Positions 1-9,263 of a DNA stretch of 64,000 nt are shown here, in pieces (the stretch's first letter is position 1; every line of letters begins with the position of its first letter). The notes under the pieces were generated by a model, which was not told the DNA's origin, ran no database searches, and saw nothing but the letters and a program-made list of their open reading frames with translations. Both the position numbers and the translations under genes were made by a program. The stretch is taken from positions 39,484,254-39,548,253 of the forward strand of contig CM018035.1 of the NCBI GenBank assembly GCA_008638375.1, in the 5' to 3' direction. This DNA comes from Nyssa sinensis. Its lineage: Eukaryota; Streptophyta; Magnoliopsida; Cornales; Nyssaceae.

Positions 1-39
1 GAGTCGACCTTCCTACCACTGTAGGAGAAGGGTGAATGG

Positions 40-300
40 CAGAAGACCACCATCTCGGAGTACATGGTGTTAAACATGAGATCTCCCTACAACTGTCATA
101 ATCGGAAGACCCTGGTTGCACCAGATAGGGGCAGTCACTTCGACCCTCCATCAGTGTCTGAAGTACGTCCACAACCAGAACGTTCACTCTGTCAGAGGGT
201 GTTAGCCAACCTCCCGAGAGTGCCACGCTATTGCTCTCAAGGAGAAGGCTCCTAAATAGCAATTACAGTACACTCAGGACTGTGCAGATCCGGTTCTCAC
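40..300 (+). pseudogene. retropepsin C-terminal end (Gypsy)
   Basis: Split over frames, the DNA encodes SPYN, GRPWL-like and TLHQCLKY-like segments. These recall the conserved YNxILGRPWLH block that closes the aspartic protease region of Tat-type Gypsy polyproteins. No single open frame covers it, and the active-site Asp lies upstream of the window. It is part of the same polyprotein as the RT that follows. Confidence 0.5.
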
Positions 301-600
301 TCACTCTCCCGAGGTGGAGGATTGCCCTATCCAGCATTGAAGAACCCTTGAGCCCAAGGGGACGAGACAGCCAAGCCAAACCCATTGGCGAGCCCATCAA
401 AGTGTTGGTCAGTTCAGAATCAGAAGGGCATTATTTATACATCGGCCCAGACCTAACACACACCGAGTAGGAAAGGATAGTCAGGTTCTTGAAATACAAC
501 CTCTCTATCTTTGCTTGGGAGACCAAAGACATGGAGGGAATAGATCCCAATCTCATAACTCACAAGCTGATGGTGGATCCGGATCACCCTGCCAGTCAGA

Positions 601-1200
601 CAGAAGAGAAGGCCGATTGCTCCTGAACGGCATCGGATTATAAATGAAGAAGTCCAAAGGCTGCTGGAAGCTAGGATGATACGAGAAGTGTTCTATCCTG
701 AGTGGCTAGCCAACACCGTGCTTGTTAAGAAGAAAAACGGCAAGTGGAGAGTCTGCGTTGATTATACAGACCTCAACAAGGCGTGCCCCAAGGACAGCTT
801 TCCACTGCCAAGAATAGACCAACTGGTTGACGCCACTGCGGGGCATGAGCTTATGAGCTTCATGGATGCCTACTCTGGGTACAACTAGATCCAAATGTAC
901 CCTCCAGACCAAGAGAAGACAGCCTTCATAACTGAACGAGGGCTCTACTGCTACAGAGTAATGCCTTTCGGTTTGAAGAACGCTGGAGCCACTAATCAGC
1001 GGTTGGTGAACAAGATGTTCAGTCCACTGCTCGGCAGCACCATGGAGATATACATCGACTGACATGCTGGTAAAGAGTCTGCAGAAAGGCAGTCACCTCC
1101 AACACTTAGCCCAGACCTTCGATATCCTCAAACAGCACAGGATGAAGCTCAACCCCTCGAAATGTACCTTCGGAGTTACGAAGGGAAAATTCTTGGGATA
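601..1200 (+). pseudogene. Gypsy reverse transcriptase domain, broken
   Basis: RNA-directed DNA polymerase of the retrotransposon. Visible motifs, in order, are the NTVLVKKKNGKWRVCVDYTD block, LNKACPKDSFPLPRID, the FMDAYSGYN box, MPFGLKNAGAT and a YID box at 1051-1059. Two lesions are clear. A TAG stands at 886-888 directly after YN, where the family normally has Gln. A surplus T at 1060 shifts the frame inside the YIDD catalytic box. After it, the frame resumes with MLVKS and continues through LNPSKCTFGV and FLGYIV. The RT therefore cannot be made as a functional product. Family assignment is secure. Confidence 0.9.
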
Positions 1201-1830
1201 CATTGTCTGTCAGAGGGGTATCGAAGCAGACCCCACTCAGATCCAAGCTCTGATTGGACTGAAGTCACCAAGAACCAGAAAGGAAATTCAGGCACTGAAT
1301 GGCAGAATTGCGGCACTGAGCAGATTTATATCCAAATCCACTGATCGCTGCCTACCTTTCTTCAAAACTCTGAAGGGTAGCAAAGCTTTGCAGTGGACGG
1401 AAGAATGCGAGAAATCATTTCAAGAACTAAAGGAGTATCTAGCCTCTCCAGAGCTCCTATCAAAACTAGTACAAGGAGAAAAGCTATTCTTGTACCTTGC
1501 TAGTTTCTGAAAACGTGGTCAGCTCCGCATTAATCAGACAGGACAGGGAGTGCAGAGGCCTATATTCTACGTCAGTAGGGCACTACTTGACACAGAGAAG
1601 AGATATCCTGGAAGTATAAAAACTGGCCTATGCCCTGGTCATATCAGCTCGGAAGCTTCGACCTTATTTTCAAGCCCATCCAATCGAGATCCCAACTGTC
1701 TATCCTTTAAAGTCAATACTAAGGAAACCTGAGGTATTGGGAAGATTGGTGAAGTGGTCTGTGGAGCTAGGGGAATTCGACATATCATATGTACCCCGAA
1801 ACTCCATCAAAGGGCAGGCCTTAGCTGATT
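1200..1830 (+). pseudogene. Gypsy RT connection and first RNase H region, decayed
   Basis: The frame that starts at 1064 continues through SPRTRKEIQALNGRIAALSR and LQWTEECEKSFQELKEYLAS, which are typical of the RT thumb/connection segment, and stops at 1508-1510. The downstream RPIFYVSRALLDTEKRYP and YVPRNSIKGQALADF segments are in shifted frames and mark the end of the Ty3-type RNase H. At least two frame changes separate the pieces. This is a transition from RT to the second RNase H and has no independent role. Confidence 0.75.
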
Positions 1831-2290
1831 TTGTTGCCGAGTTCACCCCGGCACTTCAAAACAAGGCACAACTCATCCGAAAGCTCGGGAACCTGGTTGC
1901 TGTACATTGATGGATCGTCAACCGATCAAGGTTCAGGAGTAGGCCTGGTACTACAGTCCCCTGATGGGCTCACGTTAGAAAAAGCAGTCAGCCTGGGATT
2001 CAAAGCTTCTAACAATGAAGCAGAATATGAAGCCTTAATCTTAGGCATGAAGCTTGCATTGGAATGCGAGGCTCAGAACCTCGATGTCTTCTCTGACTCC
2101 CAACTGGTGGTGAGCCAAGTCTTGGGAGAATTCGCCATTAAAGATGATAGGATGCTCCGGTACTCCGAACTGGTGAACCACTTGAGGCATTCCTTCTAGA
2201 CATTTACTATCCAGAAAATTGAGAGAAGCCAGAATTACAGAGCAGATGCTCTGGCTAACATGGCCTCACGCCTCAAGTCTGAAGCAAACT
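1831..2290 (+). pseudogene. second (archaeal-type) RNase H domain
   Basis: The segment carries the RNase H acidic set: Asp in YIDGSS, Glu in NNEAEYEAL, Asp in FSDSQLVV, and the last Asp in NYRADALA. This DGSS..NNEAEYEAL..DSQLV pattern is the additional 'aRNH' domain that marks the Tat lineage of plant Gypsy elements. It normally removes RNA during reverse transcription. A TAG at 2197-2199 interrupts the frame between the third and fourth acidic residues, so the product would be truncated. All catalytic residues are otherwise recognisable. Confidence 0.85.
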
Positions 2291-2449
2291 CCACAATTAA
2301 AATCTCCTTTCAGCCAGGATCCAGCATTGAGGAAGCCCAAATTGCTCAAATTGATGAACAGCCCCAGAACTGGATGACTCCAATCCTCCAGTATCTAAGA
2401 TCCGGGCTCCTCCCAGAAGACAAAAACAAAGCCAGGAGAATCTGAATCA

Positions 2450-3607
2450 GAGCGGCTCGGTACCTGATCCTAAACGACAAGCTTTACAGAAGGTCGTATT
2501 CTCAACCTCTGTTAAAATGCTTAGCTCCAGACGAGTCACAATATGTCTTGGTTGAAATACACGAGGGAATTTGCGGGAATCATAATGGGGGCAGAACTAT
2601 AGCCCACCGAGCTCTATCGCAGGGCTATTACTGGCCTGGCATGTTGAAACAGGCTAAGGAATATGTTCGGAAGTGCGACAAATGCCAGAGATTTGCCCCG
2701 TACCAACATCAGCCTCATCACGAGCTTATCCCGATTCCTAGTCCTTGGCCCTTTGCTCAGTAGGGGGATGGACATCGTGGGTCGATTACCAAGGGCACCT
2801 CAAAACAGGGAATATCTCTTGGTGGCCATCGACTACTTCTCTAAATGGGCCGAAGCCGAACCTCTAACACATATCACAGAGAAGGAAGTCGAGAGCTTCA
2901 CCTGGAAGAACATTATGTGCAGGTTCGGCATACCACGTGTGATTATCTCCGACAATGGGACACAATTCACTGGTAAAGGCTTCAAGAAATTCTGTGAAAA
3001 TCTCAATATTAGGCAACACTTTGCCTCTCCAGGCCATCCACAAGCAAATGGGCAAGCAGAGGTCACCAACCGAACAATCCTTGATGGGTTAAAGAAAAGG
3101 TTGGAACAGGCCAAAGGGAAGTGGGCAGAGGAACTCCCTGGAGTTATTTGGGCCTACAGAACAACCAGAAGAAATCCCACCTCTGAAACTCCCTTCTCAC
3201 TAGCCTATGGAACAGAAGCAGTAATTCCGGTTGAGATCGGTATGCCAACCCTGAGGACTGAAGCCTTTGAGCAAGAATCCAATGATCAGCAGCTGATGGA
3301 AAACTTGGATTTGCTCAAAGAGAGAAGGGATCAAGCCAGCATCAGGATGGAAGCCTATCAACAGAGAATGGTCAACAAATCCAAGGTAGGACTCAAGACA
3401 GTCAGCTTTCAAGTCGGAGACTATGTCTTAAGAAGAGTCTTTCAAAACACCAAGGATCCCACTATGGGAAAGTTGTCACCAAACTGGGAAGGCCCCTACA
3501 AAGTAACAAAGGTTGTTCGGCCTACCACCTACTGGCTAGAAGACATGACCGGGAAACTTGTTCCTAGGCTATGGAACGTGGAACACTTACGGAAGTATTA
3601 TCAGTAG
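2450..3607 (+). pseudogene. Gypsy integrase, frameshifted
   Basis: An HHCC zinc-binding head is visible (His in EIHEG and GNHNGG, Cys pair in KCDKC, about 2548-2720). The catalytic core follows, with Asp in VAIDYFSKW, Asp in SDNGTQF and Glu in NGQAEV, then a long C-terminal segment ending with NVEHLRKYYQ. A TGA at 2443-2445 and an extra A near 2762 (the frame changes between FAQ and GMDIVG) break it. From 2663 to 3607 the reading frame stays open for 314 codons. The family is secure, and the element copy is dead. Confidence 0.9.
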
Positions 3608-3631
3608 AGATGTTTCTTTTACTTCCATAGA

Positions 3632-4450
3632 ATGTTCGTCTATAAATGCACAGGCCTCCAGAGCCTGGTCCATAATGTACGAGTTTTTGCACTTAGTCCA
3701 TCTATAAATGCACAGGCCTCTAGAGCCTGGTCCATAATGTACGAGTTTTTGCACTCGGTCCATCTATAAATGCACAGGCCTCCAGAGCCTGGTCCAAAAT
3801 GTACGAGTTTTTGCACTCGGTCCATCTATAAATGCACAGGCCTCCAGAGCTTGGTCCATAATGTACGAGTTTTTGCACTCGGTCCATCTATAAATGCACA
3901 GGCCTCTAAAGCCTGGTTCATAATGTACAAGTCTCAGCACTTGGTCCATCTATAATGCACAGGCCTCCAGAGCCTGGTCCATAATGTACAAGTCTCAGTA
4001 CTTGGTCCATCTATAATGCACAGGCCTCTAGAGCCTGGTTCATAATGTATAAGTCTCAGTACTTGGTCCATTCATAATGCACAGGCCTCCAGAGCCTGGT
4101 CCATAATGTACAACTCTTCGTACTTGGTCCATTCATAATGCACAGGCCTCCAGAGCCTGGTCCATAATGTACAAGTCTTCGTACTTGGTCCATCTATAAA
4201 TGCACAGGCCTCTAGAGCCTGGTCCATAATATACAAGTCTCAGTACTTGGTCCATTCATAACGCACAGGCCTCCAGAGCCTGGTCCATAATGTACAAGTC
4301 TTCATACTTGGTCCATTCATAATGCACAGGCCTCTAGAGCCTGGTCCATAATGTACAAGTCTTCGTACTTGGTCCATTTATAATGCACAAGTCTTAGGAC
4401 TTGGTCCATTTATAATGCACAGGTCTCTTCAGCCTGGTCTATCTTTAATA
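3632..4450 (+). repeat. 61-62 bp tandem repeat after integrase
   Basis: About twelve good copies plus two or three degenerate ones of a unit containing ATGCACAGGCCTCCAGAGC, CTGGTCCATAATGTAC and CTTGGTCCAT. The first five units are 62 bp and later ones are about 61 bp, with GAGTTTTTGCACTCGG replaced by AAGTCTCAGTACTTGG-type sequence. The array begins about 25 bp after the integrase stop. Translations in several frames are only shadows of the repeat. Tandem repeats in this untranslated zone are known in Tat/Ogre elements and can seed satellites. Confidence 0.95.
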
Positions 4451-5050
4451 CACAGATTCTATGATCCAGTCCATCCAAAGACAGAAGTTCCGAACATCTA
4501 CAAACTAAAGTTTCCTAGATCGGAACACCTCAGATCTGATATTTATATTATTTAGCTTATCAGTCAAACAAGCAACAAGTACTACAGTATCGATCAGGAG
4601 TGAAGTACTTTGATTCAAGCATTCTACTAAGTTTCTTGGATCTATTCTTAGAATATTCATATATTAGAAGTGCACGAGAAAGTATTTTAACTACAGAAGA
4701 GCACATTTGAATTCAAAGAACACCAGATCTGAGAAGAAGGAACTCAATTTTATTAATGATTCAGAAGATTTACATCAGTACAAGAAGACTGGAAACAGAA
4801 CAAGTATGCAAAAGGCTACAACAAAGACACCATTACATAGGCTACTACAGAAAGCTACTATATCACTACTATTTGTAGAATCATGGCTTTCTTCCTCGGA
4901 TGATATAAGGGCACAGGATCCAACCTTCCATTACCGCCACCGCCGGCTCCAATTGAAAGGAAGGAACCCTGAACCCCAATCTGCATCAAGGAGCGCCCAG
5001 GCCATTTCATCATTCGCTATCAATGATCTCAGTACCAACGGATGATGAGG
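4451..5050. other. element-internal non-coding DNA
   Basis: AT-rich sequence between the tandem array and the first antisense unit. A 112-codon + strand frame at 4707-5045 has no recognisable motif and biased low-complexity composition, so I do not treat it as a gene. Confidence 0.5.
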
Positions 5051-5053
5051 GCT

Positions 5054-5581
5054 CTAGGCCTCAGGAGATTTTTCATTCTCCACCTTTGTAATTGGCATGA
5101 CGCCCCTAGCCGATTGAAGCAAGGGTCTCTGCCAAGTCACAAAGGGGAGGAAGCAGCCCACATTCATCTCCCTCAAAGCAGTTGTCACACCCCGGCCGAT
5201 TTGAGCAAGGGTGTCTGCCAGAATACAGAGGGAAGGAAGCATCTCACCTTCGTCTTCATCACCGACGCTCCAAGCCTCGGTTGAATCAAGGAGGGACCGC
5301 CTCCCATCGGAGAAATCTTGACCGGATGCTAAGATGGACAAGAAGGTCTTAGCCTCCTCTAATCCTTTCTTGGAGACTAAATCAAAAAGAAGGATAACTC
5401 TCGGCCACAATTTAATCATTCCCAACTCAGATTGAAGATCGTCCATCATCTCCGAATAAACGGCAGTTTTTGAAAAACATCTAAAAAACCTTTCCAACAA
5501 CGAAGCAGTCCGAGAGCAAAGTAAGAAGATAGGGCGCAACCGTACGCTCCTCTTCCCTATATATAGGCCTTCGAAGCCCAA
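5054..5581 (-). pseudogene. antisense ORF A of the Tat element
   Basis: An open frame of 175 codons runs opposite to pol. It includes an acidic patch (SVGDEDEGE) after SDGRRSLLDSTEAW, and a Leu/Ala-rich stretch (LCILADTLAQIGRGVTTALR). I recognise no enzyme domain. The start at 5581 lies beside a TATATATAGG sequence on the minus strand at 5556-5565, so the true start may be the internal Met nearer MDDLQSELG. Its upstream DNA resembles the DNA upstream of antisense ORF B. The position is that of the 'additional ORFs' known from Tat-type elements. Function unknown. Confidence 0.5.
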
Positions 5582-5730
5582 GAGCCACCCAGATGAACCG
5601 TCGCAACGGTTAGGCGAAGAGTTAGCTTCAAAATCCCAAACGACGGTGGTGCAATAAATGAGGCATTAAACCACCCTCTCGGGAGAAGCAAAAGGCAAAG
5701 CCACACACGCGATATATAGACTCTTCAGTC
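5530..5730 (-). promoter_or_regulatory. putative promoter of antisense ORF A
   Basis: On the minus strand a TATATATAGGG box (5556-5565) precedes the ORF. The surrounding DNA, with GTCGCAACGGTT, GCAATAAATGAGGCATTAAA and ACTCTTCA blocks, aligns with 8330-8490 upstream of antisense ORF B. This suggests a duplicated promoter. It is inferred from sequence only. Confidence 0.4.
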
Positions 5731-6229
5731 TTGTCCATGTATATGTTGACGTGACAGTTTCTCCAGGTCATTAACGCTTGATGGGCCACGTTTACAACGA
5801 AGGTCCATCAACTTTGATGTACCTTGACCCTTGTCTTAACAGATCTGGAGGCAGAAGTTCTGATCAACCGAACTACAATCACGAAATATCCACTTATTAT
5901 TACAAGTCTCCGGATTTAGAACAGTCAGCTTTGAAATGTTTCCAAAAGAAGTCTTCAATTACTGACCTATGGCAAGTAAAGCAGCTCGGAATACAACTAC
6001 CTACAGAGGAAAATCTGGTCTGGTATACACTAAACTCCAGAGCAGCGCTATTTGCAACAATTACCACCATCAACTACAAGTTAAGGCACTACAGAGCAGT
6101 ATAACTCAAGACATGCACAAACATTATAGAGCAATATAACTAAGGAGACGAGCATCAAGCAAAAGACTGTTCCATTAACGAATGTATATTTCAAGTACAT
6201 TGGAAGTTAAAAATAACAAAATATACATC
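5731..6229. other. element-internal DNA, no gene seen
   Basis: A 108-codon + strand frame (5778-6104) has no recognisable domain and lies between the two antisense units. Nothing else stands out. Confidence 0.4.
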
Positions 6230-6796
6230 CTAAGCCTGATCAGCAGGAACAGGATCAACGACTGGAGATGGATCGGCAGGAGCAGCATCAACCATCTCAG
6301 TCGGTACGACCACTTCCGTAGGATCGGCAGGGAGGACATCAGCCACTCCACTCTGGATAACAACCTCTGAAGGTTCAGATCCAGGCAGCACAATTGAGGA
6401 GACATCAAGATCAGGAAACTTGGCAAGGAGCCGGGAACGGAAGTTGTTGAACCCAAACGTAATCAAGCGATGGGTCATTCCTTCCAGCTTCGACTTCATT
6501 TCCTCCTCATTATCCATCAAAGCCTGCTCCACGGCGTCATCAAGCTTTTTACGGTACTGATACCGCATGCCGTTCATCTCCGCCTGCAACCTCTTTGCCC
6601 GCTCAACGGCAAGGTTCCTCTCTGACTCCATCACAATCAAGGAGTTCTGACACTCCTTCAGCTTCTCTGCGGAGTCGTGAGCCTCCAACCGAGCAGTACC
6701 AAGCTGAAGCCCCAGATCGTCCAGCTCAACCTTGAGTTGGTCAAACTCCTCCGCAGGGGGAGAAACTTCCACCAGAGCAGAAAGGGTATGCAGGGT

Positions 6797-6882
6797 CTGC
6801 AAAATACAAAGTAAACAGTTCAATACCAGCCAAAGCACGTTGGAGAAAAGGGAAAAAAGAAATAAGGACTCGACGAACTCAC
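6797..6882 (-). other. second predicted GT-AG intron in antisense ORF B
   Basis: A CAAG/GTGAGTTC donor (GT at 6882-6881) and a TTGTATTTTGCAG acceptor (AG at 6798-6797) delimit 86 nt on the minus strand. Downstream, the frame opens into the Glu/Leu-rich coiled-coil-like segment (TLHTLSALVEV...). Confidence 0.6.
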
Positions 6883-7371
6883 CTTGACCTGAAGAGCGGT
6901 CAGATCAGCAAGAAGTTTCTCCGACTTCTAGGGGCTTGAGCTTAACTGAGCCTTTGGCCCAGAAGTCCCTCAGAATCCTCTTGGCCCCCTGATCAGCAGC
7001 ATCAGGAGCCACCGATGACGATGCCCCCTTGCTCGCTCGTCGAGATGGGACTGGGGGGACCACCGAAAGGGGGACAGGAGCCTCTTCCTCCCCCTCAGGC
7101 AGGCTCAGGAGAGGACAAAACTAACCTCCGCTTTTTTTTGAATGGGAGGGACCGTCGGGGAGGAAGCCTCCCCCTGCCGCCACAGACGAAGATGGCCCGG
7201 TCTCCCACTAAGCCATCACATTATTAGCAACCTCCTCAACACTCCCCCTGGCAGCCATCAATCTATCAGGGTTAACAATGGAGGAATGGTCTCGACTGCT
7301 GGGCTTTAAGAGCTTCTTATATTGCTTCTGAATCGCAGGAGAGAAGTCTGGTCTCTTCCACGCACTCTTGA

Positions 7372-7455
7372 CTGCAAAACAAACACAGAAGCTGATCAGT
7401 TCAGCAATTGGCATACAAAACGGAATCAATACAGCCACGAAAAATTGGGCCTCAC
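7372..7455 (-). other. predicted GT-AG intron in antisense ORF B
   Basis: On the minus strand an AAAGG/GTGAGG donor (GT at 7455-7454) and a pyrimidine-rich TTTGTTTTGCAG acceptor (AG at 7373-7372) bracket 84 nt. Removing it would join the PF04195-like segment to an SAWKRPDFSPAIQ segment. Confidence 0.55.
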
Positions 7456-8319
7456 CCTTTCGCCCAGTGGTTCGAGGGAATGCGGAGGGTTGACCTTCGA
7501 AGTTCTTGAATTCCCATCCTCCCTTAATCAAAAAGTACCACTTCTTCCAAGTTTTGTTGGAGGAGGGCACAGAAGTAAGGGGTCTGAACCCGCTATCAAA
7601 AGACATATAATAAAGGCCTTCTGCCTTCTGAAGTTTTAGATCCATATTGCTACGGATCAAGTCGAGGGACACCTCGACATTATTCATATGCCCTAACACA
7701 ATGAAGCTCAACAGGTGTCTCCAACTGTTAAGGTTCAGGTCTGCGGGGCAAAGGTCACACCAACAAAAGAATTGTTTTATGATATCAGGAAGGGGGAGTG
7801 TAAGACCCATTTCAAACCAGGCCAGATAGGCACAGATTTCCCCCTCTCTAACATCGCTTGGGCAATCCCGAGAGTCTAGGGACCCTGAAAGTAACATTTG
7901 TGGGAAGTTTGAACTTCGCCCATAACTCCTTCAACATGCTTTCAGTAATTACACTCTCGCCCTCCTCTCTTTAACCGGATCGACCAGAAGTCTCACCAGC
8001 CTTATTTGGGGGCTCATCAAATGCATCAACAATCCTAACCCCCTGGACTAGAGGGGGGTTCTACCAATCTATTTTCATCAATATCTACAGAAGGAAGATT
8101 CACTAACTGCAGTTGAGGAACGGTCTCAGAAGGACTGCCCGAACCAGAGTGTGACTCAAAGGCAGACATGGCGAACAAAAGAAAGAAATGAAACAAATGA
8201 GAAGGAATGTAGAAGCGGACTAAAAGTCAAACCTGAGATCAAGAAAGGACTATGAACACCGGATATCCTTCAAAAATATGTCAAATGGCGGTCTGGTACT
8301 GTAGAAGCGAATGCAGAAG

Positions 8320-8500
8320 AAAGGTATGAAAGACCTTTCCCTCTCTTTATATATACATCCGAAATGTGAGTCTTCCAAGACGAGCCGACGCAATGGTTGA
8401 AAATAATGATGGATTCTCAAGTAGCGGCTGCACCATAAATAACTCATTAAACTGACGTCTCGAGAAGTGGAGAAACGAAACGTATGACTCTTCACAAAGC
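8320..8500 (-). promoter_or_regulatory. putative promoter of antisense ORF B
   Basis: The minus strand shows GTATATATAAAGAGAGGG (around 8340-8358), a good TATA box about 175 nt upstream of the ATG at 8170. The region is similar to 5530-5730 and carries the same GACGCAATGGTT and ATTAAACTGACGTCTCGAG-like blocks. Confidence 0.5.
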
Positions 8501-8539
8501 CCATCACCCTAGTTAAGCCCTAGCTTCTAACTAGGGCTC

Positions 8540-8556
8540 GGGGGGGGGGGAGTAGC
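8540..8556 (+). promoter_or_regulatory. polypurine tract
   Basis: An 11-G run followed by AGTAGC sits directly before the proposed LTR start TGATATACC. This is the expected place of the plus-strand primer for reverse transcription. Confidence 0.55.
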
Positions 8557-9263
8557 TGATATACCACAAACAGACACACCAATTACCTTGAGACACGTGT
8601 GCCTACAGAGTTAACAATCTTCGATCCTACAGAGCTGATAATCTCGATCATACAGAACAGCCACAAGCCTTCAGGGCATTCTCATATATATCTATCATAC
8701 AGAGCCGACGAACTCGGTCATACAGAGCATTCACAGCCTTTAGGGCATTCTCATATATATATATATCATTCAGAGCCGATAAACTCGGTCATACAGTGCA
8801 GGCAAAGCCTCCAAGGCATTCTCATGCATATATCTTCCAGACCTTATGTTCTGGGCAATATTTATTCAACACTTCATATGGCTCTGACCTTATGGCTTCC
8901 TTAACAACTGCCAAGCAGGGAATAAGGAAACAGTCTTCAACATGGAAACTACTATCTATGGTTATCTCCATCTACGACTCAATGCTCCACAAGGTAACTG
9001 CAATCTCCGATGATCAAATCCCTATATTCATGGCATCGAATCCTAATCAACTTAGGAAGGCCACGACCTATAAATTAAACCCTAAAGGTACGCTTTATTT
9101 TTATGCTCATTCTTTGGCTTTCAATACAGTCTTTCAATTCCTTTTACTTACTTAAGCATCGGAGCTGCTACCGCCGGAGCCAATCCGGTGGACCTCTGAT
9201 CGTCTTTCTGAGTGTTCTACAGGTCACGGAGCCCACACTTATTGCGAGTCAAAAAGTGCAGCA
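8557..9263 (+). mobile_element. 3' LTR of the Tat-type element
   Basis: It starts TGATATACCACAAAC right after the G-rich tract and ends near GTGCAGCA. It holds a TATA-like ACCTATAAATTAAACCC at about 9067-9083, followed by a GC-richer block, as expected of U3/R. The right end is approximate because the 5' LTR is not in the window for comparison. Confidence 0.55.
8628..8832 (+). repeat. ~70 bp triple tandem repeat inside the LTR
   Basis: Three successive units share ACAGAGCCGA(T/C)AAACTCG, GTCATACAG, CAGGGCATTCTCATATAT. Length variation comes from the (TA)n stretch. Such U3 repeats often carry enhancer-type sequences; no function is shown here. Confidence 0.8.

Larger units (their letters stand above)
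6230..8170 (-). pseudogene. antisense ORF B, putative gypsy-type transposon protein (PF04195-like)
   Basis: The minus-strand reading begins MSAFESHSGSGSPSETV (ATG at 8170-8168). It changes frame near 8050-7900, then gives a segment with EGEICAYLAWFEMG, LPDIIKQFFCW and LNLNSWRHLLSF. This resembles the plant family called 'putative gypsy type transposon' (PF04195). After two likely introns it ends in a coiled-coil-like, Glu/Leu-rich region (6796-6400) and a Pro/Val/Asp-rich tail closing with DPVPADQA at 6230. Frameshifts around 8050 and 7900 argue that this copy is decayed. The role is unknown; such ORFs are carried antisense by Retand/Grande-type elements. Confidence 0.65.
1..9263 (+). mobile_element. 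Ty3/Gypsy retrotransposon, Tat/Retand type, 3' part
   Basis: The window opens inside the protease/RT part of a Gypsy polyprotein. The order seen is protease end, RT, RNase H, integrase (ending at 3607), a long non-pol zone with a tandem repeat and antisense ORFs, a G-rich tract and a 3' LTR. A second RNase H with archaeal-type motifs, and extra ORFs between integrase and 3' LTR, are known traits of the Tat branch (Tat, Ogre, Retand, Grande). The 5' LTR, gag and first target-site duplication lie outside the window, so completeness cannot be judged. Several stops and frameshifts make it non-autonomous. Confidence 0.85.

Noticed and set aside
706..1065. 119-codon minus frame opposite the RT
   Set aside because: It mirrors the conserved RT coding strand and has no domain of its own.
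2833..3412. Minus-strand frames opposite the integrase
   Set aside because: Shadows of the integrase coding strand; no independent motifs.
3640..3955. Short ORFs on both strands within the 62-bp array
   Set aside because: Each repeats the same peptide with the array period; they are shadows of the tandem repeat.
6175..6456. 93-codon minus frame rich in Leu overlapping the end of antisense ORF B
   Set aside because: Out of frame with the Pro/Val/Asp tail that closes ORF B; looks like a membrane protein only because of composition.
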